From contig NZ_LXET01000008.1 of assembly GCF_001655005.1 (NCBI RefSeq), positions 15,347 to 79,346 on the forward strand: a stretch of 64,000 nt of DNA. The letters are read 5' to 3'. Both the position numbers and the translations under genes were made by a program. Source of the DNA: Hafnia paralvei ATCC 29927 (GTDB taxonomy: Bacteria; Pseudomonadota; Gammaproteobacteria; Enterobacterales; Enterobacteriaceae). Shown piece by piece: positions 26,601 through 35,452 of this stretch (the first letter of the stretch is position 1; each line of letters starts with the position of its first letter). Under the pieces are notes generated by a model, which saw only the letters and a list, made by a program, of their open reading frames with translations, was not told where the DNA came from and ran no database searches.

Positions 26601-28111
26601 TAATCGTAAATAATACGTGGGCGACTAGAGAGCACGGCAAATGGCGTATCATCGCCCATTGAACCTGTTGCTTCCTGTCCATTCTCGCCGAGCACACGCA
26701 GGATTTGGTCAAGCTCTTCACTACTGTAACCAAATTGCTTCTGGAAGGTGAGCAGCTCATCGTCATTGAGTTCGCGCTGACCCACCTGATCGTCTGGCAA
26801 ATCTTCGAACGGTACTAAGCGCTTAACGTTACGCTCCATCCACTCTTTATAAGGATGGCGGCTTTTCAGATCGTCATCGGTTTCTGCCGAATGAAGAATG
26901 CGTCCGCTGCGGGTGTCGATGACCATCAGCTCGCCGGGGCCAACGCGGCCTTTTTCGAGCACTTCATCAGGCTGATAATCCCAGATCCCGACTTCGGAAG
27001 CGCAGGTGATCAGTTTGTCTTTGGTGATGACATAGCGCGCAGGGCGTAGGCCGTTACGGTCTAGGTTACAGGCCGCAAAGCGCCCATCAGACATGACGAT
27101 ACCGGCAGGGCCATCCCACGGCTCCATATGCATGGAGTTGAAGTCGAAGAAGGCGCGTAAATCGGCGTCCATATCGGGGTTATTCTGCCATGCTGGTGGT
27201 ACCAGTAAACGCATGGAGCGCACGATATCCATACCACCGCTCAGTAACAGTTCCAACATATTATCGAGCGAGCTGGAGTCTGAGCCGGTTTCATTGACGA
27301 ACGGCGCTGCGTCCTGCAAATCAGGGATCAGCGGCGTTTTAAATTTGTAGGTACGAGCACGCGCCCATTGGCGGTTACCGGTGATGGTGTTGATTTCACC
27401 GTTGTGCGCCAGATAGCGGAATGGCTGAGCCAGAGGCCAGCGTGGCACGGTATTGGTTGAAAAGCGCTGGTGGAACAGGCAAATGGCCGATTCCAAACGC
27501 AGATCGGCCAGATCCAGATAGAAACGTGGCAGGTCGGCCGGCATGCACAGACCTTTATAAATCGTCACCAGATTAGAGAGGCTACAGACGTAGAAATCTT
27601 TATCTTCAATACGTTTTTCAATACGACGACGAGCGACGAACAGACGGCGCTCCATATCGCGCGGACGCCAGCCTGCTGGGGCGTTAACAAAAATTTGTTC
27701 GATGCGCGGCATAGAAGAAAGCGCGATTTCGCCCAACACGTCAGAATTGATAGGAACTTCACGCCAGCCGATGACCGACAGCGTTTCGTTCTGTAACTCT
27801 TCTTCTACGATGCGGCGACTGGCGCGCGCTTCGCTTTCATCTTGGCTGAGGAAAATCATACCTACAGCGTAGTTCTTGGCTAAACGCCAGCCGCGCTCTT
27901 CGGCCACCATACGGAAAAAACGATCGGGCTTTTGCAGCAGCAGGCCGCATCCGTCACCGGTTTTACCATCGGCCAAAATTGCACCACGGTGTTGCATTCG
28001 CGCCAGTGCGTGGATCGCGGTACGAACTACTTTATGGCTTGGCTCACCTTCTATATGGGCGATCAGACCGAAACCACAGTTGTCCTTTTCAAGGGATGCA
28101 TCGTATAGCAT
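23654..28111 (-). CDS. gltB: Glutamate synthase (NADPH) large subunit
   Basis: Alpha subunit of GOGAT: makes two glutamates from glutamine and 2-oxoglutarate. The start MLYDASLEKDNCGFG leaves an 11-residue propeptide before the catalytic Cys12 of the class II amidotransferase domain. Then follow the central domain, the FMN-binding synthase domain (GGEDPARYKTNKVSRIKQVASGRFGV) with the 3Fe-4S cysteines in CKYLRICHLNNCATGVATQ, and the C-terminal beta-helix. GGGAGG nine bases before ATG 28111 decides this start over the ATG at 28138. 1485 aa. Confidence 0.98.
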   Translation of the reverse strand: MLYDASLEKDNCGFGLIAHIEGEPSHKVVRTAIHALARMQHRGAILADGKTGDGCGLLLQKPDRFFRMVAEERGWRLAKNYAVGMIFLSQDESEARASRRIVEEELQNETLSVIGWREVPINSDVLGEIALSSMPRIEQIFVNAPAGWRPRDMERRLFVARRRIEKRIEDKDFYVCSLSNLVTIYKGLCMPADLPRFYLDLADLRLESAICLFHQRFSTNTVPRWPLAQPFRYLAHNGEINTITGNRQWARARTYKFKTPLIPDLQDAAPFVNETGSDSSSLDNMLELLLSGGMDIVRSMRLLVPPAWQNNPDMDADLRAFFDFNSMHMEPWDGPAGIVMSDGRFAACNLDRNGLRPARYVITKDKLITCASEVGIWDYQPDEVLEKGRVGPGELMVIDTRSGRILHSAETDDDLKSRHPYKEWMERNVKRLVPFEDLPDDQVGQRELNDDELLTFQKQFGYSSEELDQILRVLGENGQEATGSMGDDTPFAVLSSRPRIIYDYFRQQFAQVTNPPIDPLREAHVMSLSTSIGREMNVFSEAEGQAHRLNFKSPILLYSDFTQLTTQDSEHYRAETLDLTFDPQQTDLQQAIHALCEEAEQKVRGGAVLLVLSDRNISAERLPVPAPMAVGSIQQRLVEKNLRCDANIIVETASARDPHHFAVLLGFGATAIYPYLAYETLAKLADSHAIDKKYRDVMLNYRNGINKGLYKIMSKMGISTIASYRCSKLFEAVGLHREVSNLCFPGVVSRIGGAGFSDFQQDLQNLSKRAWLKRKPLDQGGLLKFVHDGEYHMYNPDVVNTLQAAVKSGEYEDYQKYAKLVNERPVSTLRDLLQITPKGETIAVDSVEPASELFKRFDTAAMSIGALSPEAHEALAEAMNGLGGFSNSGEGGEDPARYKTNKVSRIKQVASGRFGVTPAYLVNADVIQIKVAQGAKPGEGGQLPGDKVTPYIAKLRYSVPGVTLISPPPHHDIYSIEDLAQLIFDLKQVNPKALISVKLVSEPGVGTIATGVAKAYADLITIAGYDGGTGASPLSSVKYAGCPWELGLVETQQALVANGLRHKIRLQVDGGLKTGVDIIKAAILGAESFGFGTGPMVALGCKYLRICHLNNCATGVATQDEKLRRNHFHGLPERVANYFQFIARETRELMAELGVTRLVDLIGRTDLLLELDGFTAKQNKLDLSALLKTAEPKPGKAVYCTESNPSFDKGLLNKELLAQVQANIEAKQSKTVFFDIRNTDRSVGASLSGAIAEQHGDQGLASDPIKAQFTGTAGQSFGVWNAGGVELTLTGDANDYVGKGMAGGKIVVRPPVGSAFRSHEASIIGNTCLYGATGGKLFAAGRAGERFAVRNSGAITVVEGIGDNGCEYMTGGIVCVIGRTGINFGAGMTGGFAYVLDEDGEFRKRVNPELVEVLSMDQLAIHEEHLRGLITEHVQLTGSSRGEEILAHWPEWAPKFALIKPKSSDVKALLGHRSRSAAELRVQAQ

Positions 28112-28803
28112 TTCTGTGAACCTCCCGAGGCTCTGCATTACTTTCCATCTTACTGCGAGTTGGATAGTGCATAACCATTCGGCACGCGCATCCGCCTCGG
28201 TTATTGCACTTTTGGCGTCTTTCCAGCAGTGGTCAATAACGTGTTTCGAGGGAGTCGTAAATGACTACATAAAAATGACGAGACATTAGCCCGTCTAGAA
28301 AAAGTCGTTAAAAAAACATTTAGCTTCCAGCGGTCTTTCAACTTATCTAGAAAGAGTACGTAGGTCAAATGTGGGGAGGTTCACACTTTTAATCTGCTTG
28401 TGAATGCTTATTTAATTGATTATTAAATATAAAATATCATTTTTGGCTCTTTATGGAAGTCAAGGTAAGCCGAGAAAAATGTGAGCTGACTCACTGTAGT
28501 GCAAGCCTATTATTTATGCACCGTGCTAGAGCAATTCACTTTAATAGTGAATTATATTGTAAAATTAAGTTTTCGCGTTGGTTATGACTATTTTTCATCT
28601 CCGCAATATCATTGTGTCAGCGCATTGAAAATAATAAGAATTCTTTATTACAGCTCGTGTGAATTTATTATCATTAATAATGAATTTTTATTCTTTCTGC
28701 CTGCATGGTGATGATTGATCTTCATCAGCGCAGCAAAACGGAGTATGAGATAGGATCACCGCCCTCAGTTTTTCCGTGATGTGTACAGGCGAATCTTCAG
28801 ACT
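28112..28803. other. Intergenic region gltB/yhcC
   Basis: This 692-bp divergent gap holds the gltB promoter and leader (minus) and the yhcC promoter (plus). The stretch 28380-28700 is very AT-rich. I see no gene; the open frame around 28499-28711 has no recognisable product or ribosome site. E. coli gltB is Lrp-regulated from a similarly long upstream region, but I cannot place Lrp sites by eye. Confidence 0.5.
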
Positions 28804-29706
28804 ATGCAGTTGCAGCAACTCGTAAATATGTTCGGTGCCGATCTCCAGCGCCGCTATGGTGAAAAAATTCATAAGCTTACCCTGCATGGTGGGTTTAACT
28901 GCCCTAATCGTGATGGCACATTGGGGCGCGGTGGCTGCACTTTCTGTAACGTGGCCTCTTTTGCGGACGAACAAATGCAGCGCCAGAGCATCGCGGAACA
29001 GCTGGCGGCGCAGGCGCGCAAGGTCAATCGTGCCAATCGCTATCTCGCTTATTTTCAAGCCTATACGAGTACTTATGCAGAAGTCTGTACCTTGAAGAAC
29101 ATGTATGAGGAGGCGTTACAGCAGGCCGATATGGTGGGCATTTGCGTTGGTACCCGCCCTGACTGCGTGCCGGATAGTGTCTTGGATTTGCTGAGTGAGT
29201 ACCGCGATAAGGGCTATGAAGTGTGGCTTGAGCTTGGTTTGCAGAGCGCACAGGATAAAACCCTGAAACGCATCAATCGGGGCCATGATTTCACCTGTTA
29301 CCAAAAGACCACGCGAGCGGCGCGAGAACGCGGTTTGAAAGTGTGTAGCCATTTGATTGTTGGTTTGCCCGGTGAGGGTAAAGAAGAGTGTATGCGGACG
29401 TTAGAGCAGGTCGTTAATACAGGCGTCGATGGTATCAAGCTGCATCCGTTACATATTGTCACCGGTAGCACAATGGCCAAAGCATGGCAGGCTGGACGTT
29501 TACGTGAACTGTCGTTGGCGGAATATGTCACTACTGCTGGTGAAATGATACGTCATACGCCGATGGATATCGTTTATCACCGCATCTCGGCGAGCGCTCG
29601 TCGCCCAACATTATTGGCACCGTTATGGTGCGAGAACCGTTGGACAGGAATGGTTGAATTGAATCGCTATATGCTGGAGTTTGGGGGGCAGGCTTCGGGT
29701 TTATAG
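28804..29706 (+). CDS. yhcC: Radical SAM protein YhcC
   Basis: Uncharacterised radical SAM protein (TIGR01212 type). The cluster-binding cysteines lie in CPNRDGTLGRGGCTFC (CX11CX2C spacing typical of this subfamily), with conserved YFQAYTSTYAEV, GTRPDCVPD and ELGLQSAQD. The 300 aa are a little shorter than E. coli (309) at the C-terminus. It lies between gltB and arcB as in E. coli. The substrate is unknown to me. Confidence 0.94.
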   Translation: MQLQQLVNMFGADLQRRYGEKIHKLTLHGGFNCPNRDGTLGRGGCTFCNVASFADEQMQRQSIAEQLAAQARKVNRANRYLAYFQAYTSTYAEVCTLKNMYEEALQQADMVGICVGTRPDCVPDSVLDLLSEYRDKGYEVWLELGLQSAQDKTLKRINRGHDFTCYQKTTRAARERGLKVCSHLIVGLPGEGKEECMRTLEQVVNTGVDGIKLHPLHIVTGSTMAKAWQAGRLRELSLAEYVTTAGEMIRHTPMDIVYHRISASARRPTLLAPLWCENRWTGMVELNRYMLEFGGQASGL

Positions 29707-30007
29707 CGGGATAATGCTTTGGGTCGTGGTGGATTAGAGTTCGTTTTTGAAGCCAAGGTGTAATATTCCGCCCACCTGTTCATACCGAGTTTCAATGTCA
29801 GTTCTGTGTAGGCGTACGAGCAGAGATCGCCAGCGCGTGGCCTTTGCACTGCGCAGATATCAAATTGTTGCTTTTAGCGTACGAAACCTTAAACCTTTTC
29901 GGCAAAGTAGAGCTTAACTTTTTGATATCCCATTTCAATCTTAGAAATCTCCCTTAACAATAGTTTTACGGTATGATTTAAAAGACTGTAAACCAAGGGA
30001 GTCGCAC
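29707..30007 (+). other. Intergenic region yhcC/arcB
   Basis: 301 bp without a gene. It must carry the arcB promoter; a TATGAT at 29972-29977 is a possible -10 but no convincing -35 is spaced correctly. No clear terminator for yhcC. Confidence 0.4.
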
Positions 30008-32350
30008 ATGAAGCAAATCCGGGTATTAGCCCAGTATTACGTCGATTTAATGGTAAAACTTGGGTTGGTGCGCTTTTCCATCCTACTGGCTTCGGTGCTG
30101 GTTATTCTGGCTATCGTAGTGCAGATGGCGGTGACTATGCTGCTGCGCGGAGAGGTGGAAAGCATTGATGTTGTGCGTTCGGTATTCTTTGGTTTATTGA
30201 TCACCCCGTGGGCCGTCTATTTCCTTTCTGTCGTCGTTGAGCAATTAGAAGAGTCGCGGCAGCGTCTTTCCAAGCTGGTTAATAAGCTGGAAGAGATGCG
30301 CTATCGCGATCTCGAACTTAATCAACAGCTGAAAAACAATATTTCCCAACTCAATCAGGAAATTGCCGAGCGTGAGAAGGCTGAAGACGCTCGCTTGCAG
30401 GTGCTTGATACCTTGCAACACGAGATCGACCAGCGTGAGCAGGCGCAGATTGAGCTGGAACAGCAGTCGGCTTTATTACGTTCTTTCCTCGATGCCTCTC
30501 CAGATTTGGTTTATTACCGTAATGAAAACGAAGAGTTTTCCGGCTGTAACCGAGCAATGGAACTGTTAACGGGTAAGAGCGAGAAGCAGTTAATTGGCTT
30601 GAAACCAGAAGATGTCTACGACGAAGATATTGCTAAGAAAGTGATCGAAACCGATGAGAAAGTATTCCGCCATAACGTTTCGTTGACCTACGAGCAGTGG
30701 TTGGTTTATCCCGATGGGCGTAAAGCCTGCTTTGAGCTACGTAAAGTACCGTTTTATGACCGTGTGGGTAAACGTCATGGTCTGATGGGCTTTGGGCGTG
30801 ATATTACCGAACGTAAGCGTTATCAAGATGCGCTGGAGAACGCCAGCCGTGATAAGACAACCTTTATCTCTACCATCAGCCATGAGCTACGTACGCCGTT
30901 AAACGGCATTGTTGGCCTAAGCCGTATTCTTCTGGATACCGAGCTAAATCAAGAGCAGCTTAACTATCTCAAAACCATCCATGTGAGTGCGATTACGCTG
31001 GGTAATATTTTCAATGACATTATTGAGATGGATAAGCTTGAACGTCGTAAGGTTCAACTTGATAACCAACCGATAGATTTCACCGGTTTCTTAACGGATT
31101 TGGAGAACCTTTCTGGCCTGTTAGTGCAGCCGAAAAAGCTCGATTTCACCCTTGAACATCAGCCAAATCTACCGCACAAAATTCTTGCCGACGGGACTCG
31201 ATTGCGCCAGATCCTGTGGAACCTGATTGGTAACGCGGTCAAGTTCACCCAGAAGGGGGGCGTCAACGTGAAGGTATGGCGTGAAACCGGCGGCAAACTG
31301 TTCTTTGAAGTGAAAGACAGCGGTATCGGTATTCCGCAGGATGAGCAAGATAAAATTTTTGCCATGTACTATCAGGTTAAAGATCAAAACGGTGGAAAAC
31401 CCGCGACAGGCACAGGGATTGGACTTGCCGTTTCCAAGCGTCTGGCTCAGAACATGGGCGGTGATATCGTCGTACGCAGCACTCCAGGGGAAGGCTCATG
31501 CTTTACCCTTTCTATTGATGCTCCGGTCGTTGAAGAAGCGCTATCGCCGCAGCCTGAAGATGAAGAATTGCCATTGCCAGCGCTGCATGTACTGTTGGTG
31601 GAAGATATTGAACTGAACGTGATTGTGGCACGTTCGGTATTAGAAAAATTGGGTAATAGCGTTGATGTTGCCATGACGGGACAGCAGGCGTTAGACATGT
31701 TTACGCCGGGTGAGTACGACCTGGTGCTGCTTGATATTCAGCTACCTGATATGACAGGTCTGGATATTGCTCGTAGCCTGTGTGAAAACTATGGCGATGA
31801 TGACCTGCCACCGCTGGTGGCGTTAACGGCTAACGTGCTGAAAGACAAAAAAGAATATCTTGATGCTGGTATGGATGATGTGCTGAGTAAACCGCTTTCG
31901 GTTCCTGCTCTCACGGCCATGATCAAGAAATTCTGGGATGAGGCGCCGAAGGCTAAAGAGAAAAAGGTGGAGAGTAAAAAAGTGACCCAGAATACCGAAG
32001 ACCTTTTAGATACTGACATGCTGCAACAGTACATTGATTTAGTCGGCCCACAACTTATTTATCAAAGCCTTGATATGTTTGAGAAAATGATGCCTGGGTA
32101 TTTAGCCGTGCTGGAGTCGAATATGACTGCTCGCGATCAAAAGGGTATCACCGAGGAAGGGCACAAAATTAAAGGTGCTGCGGGTTCTGTCGGGTTACGC
32201 CACTTGCAGCAGGTTGCTCAGCAAATCCAAACTTCATCGCTGCCTGCATGGTGGGATAATGTTCAAGAGTGGGTGGATGAACTTAAGCATGAATGGCGAC
32301 ACGATGTGAAAGTACTGCGGGATTGGGCTGATAAAGCAACCAAGAAATAG
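30008..32350 (+). CDS. arcB: Aerobic respiration control sensor kinase ArcB
   Basis: Tripartite hybrid kinase that senses quinone redox state and phosphorylates ArcA. Order: two N-terminal transmembrane helices (about residues 22-48 and 57-77), a coiled-coil linker, a PAS domain (about 155-270), the histidine kinase core with His292 in ISHELRTPLNG and NLIGNAVKFT, a receiver with Asp576 in LVLLDIQLPD, and an HPt domain with His719 in GHKIKGAAGS. All phosphorelay residues are intact. 780 aa (E. coli 778). Confidence 0.98.
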   Translation: MKQIRVLAQYYVDLMVKLGLVRFSILLASVLVILAIVVQMAVTMLLRGEVESIDVVRSVFFGLLITPWAVYFLSVVVEQLEESRQRLSKLVNKLEEMRYRDLELNQQLKNNISQLNQEIAEREKAEDARLQVLDTLQHEIDQREQAQIELEQQSALLRSFLDASPDLVYYRNENEEFSGCNRAMELLTGKSEKQLIGLKPEDVYDEDIAKKVIETDEKVFRHNVSLTYEQWLVYPDGRKACFELRKVPFYDRVGKRHGLMGFGRDITERKRYQDALENASRDKTTFISTISHELRTPLNGIVGLSRILLDTELNQEQLNYLKTIHVSAITLGNIFNDIIEMDKLERRKVQLDNQPIDFTGFLTDLENLSGLLVQPKKLDFTLEHQPNLPHKILADGTRLRQILWNLIGNAVKFTQKGGVNVKVWRETGGKLFFEVKDSGIGIPQDEQDKIFAMYYQVKDQNGGKPATGTGIGLAVSKRLAQNMGGDIVVRSTPGEGSCFTLSIDAPVVEEALSPQPEDEELPLPALHVLLVEDIELNVIVARSVLEKLGNSVDVAMTGQQALDMFTPGEYDLVLLDIQLPDMTGLDIARSLCENYGDDDLPPLVALTANVLKDKKEYLDAGMDDVLSKPLSVPALTAMIKKFWDEAPKAKEKKVESKKVTQNTEDLLDTDMLQQYIDLVGPQLIYQSLDMFEKMMPGYLAVLESNMTARDQKGITEEGHKIKGAAGSVGLRHLQQVAQQIQTSSLPAWWDNVQEWVDELKHEWRHDVKVLRDWADKATKK

Positions 32351-32470
32351 AAAAAATGACCCCAGCCTAGGCTGGGGTGCGCAACGACTGCGCCAACACC
32401 AGGGAAACTGAATGTTTACGCTAAGTTTTTCTAAAGGTATTAAGTTGGATCAATTGCGTAAACATAATTT
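32351..32470 (-). ncRNA. arcZ: Hfq-dependent sRNA ArcZ
   Basis: The minus strand between arcB and elbB reads TTTCCCTGGTGTTGGCGCAG, which is the seed region of processed E. coli ArcZ (32388-32407), then a terminator stem GACCCCAGCC/GGCTGGGGTC and CATTTTTT ending at 32351. In E. coli ArcZ has about 121 nt, is processed to about 56 nt, activates rpoS translation and counters arcB. The 3' 57 nt (32351-32407) are well supported; the 5' end near 32470 is set by the E. coli length, since the upstream half is not conserved. It is antisense to the arcB end, in the same place as in E. coli. Confidence 0.9.
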
Positions 32471-32742
32471 ATGGGTTTCACGCGAAACTGAACCAAGATA
32501 CCAACATGTTTTCCTGCTTGTTAGTTGATTCATTAAAATGTGTGATGTGGGCTATTGTTTGCTAATACAAACGTTTTAGTGGTTGACTTAACTCTAGATA
32601 GTTACTACGGAATTTCCAGTATTTATTTTATCCAAGGCATCATAAACGGTAATTGGTAAACGTTACTAATGCTTAGCGTGCATACCTTTGTGTCGGTAAT
32701 GTATTTCTATAAGCGTGGTGCCACCGTGATTAGGAGAAGAAT
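32471..32742. other. Intergenic region arcZ/elbB
   Basis: AT-rich DNA that should hold the divergent promoters of arcZ (minus) and elbB (plus). An ArcA site is expected from the E. coli precedent but I could not identify one confidently. No gene seen. Confidence 0.4.
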
Positions 32743-33396
32743 ATGAAGCGAGTCGGCGTAGTTTTAAGTGGCTGCGGTGTTTTTGATGGTGCGGAGATTC
32801 ATGAGTCAGTCTTAACGTTGTTGGCATTAGACCGCGCGGGTGCTCAGGTTCATTTCTTTGCGCCTGATAAGCCACAGATGCATGTGATTAATCACCTTAC
32901 TGGTGAAGAGAGTCGTGAGAGTCGCAATGTGTTGGTTGAGTCTGCACGCATTGCACGCGGGAACATTCAACCACTGTCTCAGGCCGATGCTGGTGAGCTT
33001 GATGCGCTAATCGTCCCCGGCGGTTTCGGTGCCGCCAAAAACCTAAGCTCTTTTGCTACGCAAGGCGCAGAGTGCTCTGTTGATGCCGAGCTACAACGTC
33101 TGGTTCAGCAGATGCACCAGGCCGGAAAACCGTTAGGTTTTATTTGTATCGCGCCCGCTTTGTTGCCGAAGTTACTCGGTGTACATACTCGTTTAACCAT
33201 TGGCAACGATCCTGATACAGCCGAAGCGATTGATGCCATGGGTGGTGAGCACGTAGTTTGCCCGGTGGATGATATTGTGGTCGATTTGGATCAGAAAGTG
33301 GTGACAACGCCTGCCTATATGCTGGCAAACTCGATCGGAGAAGCAGCTCAAGGTATTGAGAAGCTGGTTGCAAGAGTGCTGGAACTGGCTGAATGA
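32743..33396 (+). CDS. elbB: Isoprenoid biosynthesis/glyoxalase protein ElbB
   Basis: DJ-1/PfpI-superfamily protein; E. coli ElbB has glyoxalase activity and an early genetic link to isoprenoid synthesis. Conserved segments are VVLSGCGVFDGAEIHESVLTL, ALIVPGGFGAAKNLSSFA and the nucleophile elbow GFICIAPALLPK with the probable catalytic Cys. Length 217 aa as in E. coli. It overlaps mtgA by 4 bp (ATGA). Confidence 0.96.
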   Translation: MKRVGVVLSGCGVFDGAEIHESVLTLLALDRAGAQVHFFAPDKPQMHVINHLTGEESRESRNVLVESARIARGNIQPLSQADAGELDALIVPGGFGAAKNLSSFATQGAECSVDAELQRLVQQMHQAGKPLGFICIAPALLPKLLGVHTRLTIGNDPDTAEAIDAMGGEHVVCPVDDIVVDLDQKVVTTPAYMLANSIGEAAQGIEKLVARVLELAE

Positions 33397-34130
33397 GCAA
33401 GGGGCGCGGGCAGAAGCACGGTTTGTTAGGACGAGTGCGTATTTGGAGCCAAAGCGTCATTTTAGGCGTTATCGGTGTTTGGTTGGCTGGCATTGTTATC
33501 TTTGCCTTCCTGCCCGTTCCGTTTTCTGCTGTGATGGTGGAGCGTCAATTCGGTGCATGGATTACCGGTGATTTTGGCTATGTTGCCCATCAGGATTGGG
33601 TGCCAATGGATGAAATCTCTCCCTATATGGCGCTTGCCGTGATCGCCGCAGAAGATCAAAAGTTTCCTCAGCACTGGGGATTTGATCTTGGGGCGATTGA
33701 ATCGGTCATCGACGGTAGTGAAAAGGGGGATAAGCCGGTTCGTGGGGCGTCGACTATTTCACAGCAAACGTCTAAAAACCTGTTTTTATGGGATGGACGT
33801 AGCTGGATTCGTAAGGGCTTGGAAGCAGGGCTGACGTTGGGAACCGAAGTGGTATGGACTAAACGCCGCATTCTAACGGTTTATCTCAATATCGTAGAGT
33901 TTGGTCCTGGCGTGTTTGGCGTGGAAGAAGCGGCACGTCGTTACTTTCATAAACCAGCCAGCCGTTTGACGGCTTCTGAAGCCGCATTGCTTGCTGCAGT
34001 GTTACCTAATCCGCATCGCTTTAGCGTCAAAGCCCCTTCTGGCTATGTGTTGCGTCGCCAGCAATGGATTTTGCGCCAGATGAGGCAGCTCGGTGGGGAA
34101 AGTTATCTCAAGCAAAATAAATTAAATTAA
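33393..34130 (+). CDS. mtgA: Monofunctional peptidoglycan glycosyltransferase
   Basis: Polymerises lipid II into glycan strands in the periplasm at the division site. After a basic cytoplasmic start there is one transmembrane helix (SVILGVIGVWLAGIVIFAFLP). Then come the GT51 motifs: AAEDQKFPQHWG with the catalytic Glu, RGASTISQQTSKNLFLW, and KRRILTVYLNIVEFGPGVFG. 245 aa; no transpeptidase domain. Co-transcribed with elbB. Confidence 0.97.
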   Translation: MSKGRGQKHGLLGRVRIWSQSVILGVIGVWLAGIVIFAFLPVPFSAVMVERQFGAWITGDFGYVAHQDWVPMDEISPYMALAVIAAEDQKFPQHWGFDLGAIESVIDGSEKGDKPVRGASTISQQTSKNLFLWDGRSWIRKGLEAGLTLGTEVVWTKRRILTVYLNIVEFGPGVFGVEEAARRYFHKPASRLTASEAALLAAVLPNPHRFSVKAPSGYVLRRQQWILRQMRQLGGESYLKQNKLN

Positions 34131-34162
34131 GCGGCGTATGAGTGTGTTACCGATCAATGCCA

Positions 34163-34193
34163 ATAAAAATCCCCGCTGAAGCGGGGATTTTTG
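34163..34193. terminator. Bidirectional terminator mtgA / dolP
   Basis: AAAAATCCCCGCT-GA-AGCGGGGATTTTT between convergent genes; T tracts in both directions. Confidence 0.93.
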
Positions 34194-34218
34194 TCTCTAA
34201 CCGAGTACCATCGTCAAG

Positions 34219-34815
34219 TTATTTGAGAATAGTAAATGCGGTAGTGACATGTTTCACGCCGCTGACCTGACTGGCTGTTTTGGCCGCCGCTTGACCTTCT
34301 TCCTGAGTGACTAAGCCAAGCAAGAACACCTCGCCATTTTCGGTGGTCACTTTCACGTTAGAAGATTTAACCGCATCGCTGGTTAACAGCTGTGAACGTA
34401 CCTTAGTGGTAATCCAAGTATCGCTGGAGGCGGTGCCTAAGCTCACCGGTTTGCCGGTACGAATTTCGTTGTAGACAGCGTTAGTTCCATCTACGCCCAT
34501 GGCTATCTGTTTGGCTCGAGCGCCCAGATCGGCCGACGGTGCTTGTCCGGTTAGCAATACGGTGCCTTGGTAAGCGGTGGCAACGATACGGGCTTCTTTT
34601 TTCAATTGCTCATCTTTGCCGAGTGCATTCGACACACGGGCTTCGAGCGTACCATCATCGACCTGTGTCCCTACACTGCGGGGATCGGTGGCGGTCTTGG
34701 TGGCCACGGCAGCACTACCGACAACGGCAGCGGCGATACATCCCTGAAGCAATAGCGCGCTCATCACGACGAGTGCAATTGGAAAACAGCGGGTTAACGG
34801 GGAACGCTTAGTCAT
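34219..34815 (-). CDS. dolP: Division/outer-membrane lipoprotein DolP (YraP)
   Basis: Outer-membrane lipoprotein with two BON domains that supports envelope integrity and BAM function and sits at division sites. The lipobox is LLLQGC (Cys about residue 26); BON1 covers about 55-115 and BON2 about 130-195. ATG 34815 gives a proper lipoprotein signal and has GGAG five bases upstream; the frame extends further but without a signal. 198 aa. It lies 10 bp after diaA. Confidence 0.96.
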   Translation of the reverse strand: MTKRSPLTRCFPIALVVMSALLLQGCIAAAVVGSAAVATKTATDPRSVGTQVDDGTLEARVSNALGKDEQLKKEARIVATAYQGTVLLTGQAPSADLGARAKQIAMGVDGTNAVYNEIRTGKPVSLGTASSDTWITTKVRSQLLTSDAVKSSNVKVTTENGEVFLLGLVTQEEGQAAAKTASQVSGVKHVTTAFTILK

Positions 34816-34825
34816 CGAGACTCCT

Positions 34826-35416
34826 TCAATCATCCTGATGGGGGAACAACGTATTATCAATTAAGTCACAGAGGCAATTGACCGTAAGCATGTGCATTTC
34901 TTGAATGCGTGCACTGCGATGCGAAGGTATGCGGATTTCCACATCTTGCTGTCCAAGCAGCCCCGCCAGTTCGCCTCCGTCATAGCCTGTTAGCGCAACA
35001 ATGGTCATGTCGCGGGTGACTGCGGCTTCAACGGCTTTCACGATGTCACGGCTATTGCCGCGCGTCGAGATAGCTAACAAGACATCACCTGCGTGACCGA
35101 GGGCTCGCACCTGCTTGGCATACACTTCATCATGTAGTCGATCATTGCCTATCGCTGTTAAGACCACATTATCCGCATTTAGTGCAATGGCGGGTAAACT
35201 TGGGCGTTCGGTCTCGTAGCGGTTAATCATGCTAGCGGCAAAATGTTGGGCATTGGCGGCGGAAGTACCGTTACCGCAGCAAAGAATTTTATTGCCGTTC
35301 AGCAGTGACTGCACCAGCGTCATGGCTGCGCGAGAAATAGCGTCAGGCAAGGCCTCGGCCGCAGCAATCTGAGTTTGAATACTTTCGGTAAAACAGCCTT
35401 TAATTCTTTCCAGCAC
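34826..35416 (-). CDS. diaA: DnaA initiator-associating protein DiaA
   Basis: SIS-domain tetramer that binds several DnaA molecules and promotes timely initiation at oriC. The SIS fold shows NKILCCGNGTSAANAQHFAA, LLAISTRGNSRDIVKA and PSHRSARIQEMHMLTVNCLCDLID. 196 aa, almost identical to E. coli as I recall it. It sits between yraN and dolP in the conserved order lpoA-yraN-diaA-dolP. Confidence 0.98.
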   Translation of the reverse strand: MLERIKGCFTESIQTQIAAAEALPDAISRAAMTLVQSLLNGNKILCCGNGTSAANAQHFAASMINRYETERPSLPAIALNADNVVLTAIGNDRLHDEVYAKQVRALGHAGDVLLAISTRGNSRDIVKAVEAAVTRDMTIVALTGYDGGELAGLLGQQDVEIRIPSHRSARIQEMHMLTVNCLCDLIDNTLFPHQDD

Positions 35417-35452
35417 GGTAAATGTCCATTGGTTCAGGTAGCTAAGGCGAAA

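Noticed and set aside
27435..27455. TGGCACG, a sigma-54 -24-like element
   Set aside because: It lies inside gltB, reads against the gene, and lacks the TTGC element at the correct spacing.
23900..27900. Many antisense open frames within gltB
   Set aside because: They are shadows produced by codon bias of the long gltB frame; none has a familiar product.
28663..28681. Possible Fur box before yhcC
   Set aside because: The minus strand has AATGATAAT but only about 12 of 19 consensus positions match, in DNA so AT-rich that this is expected by chance.
28499..28711. 70-codon open frame in the gltB-yhcC gap
   Set aside because: AT-rich intergenic DNA, no ribosome site and no familiar motifs.
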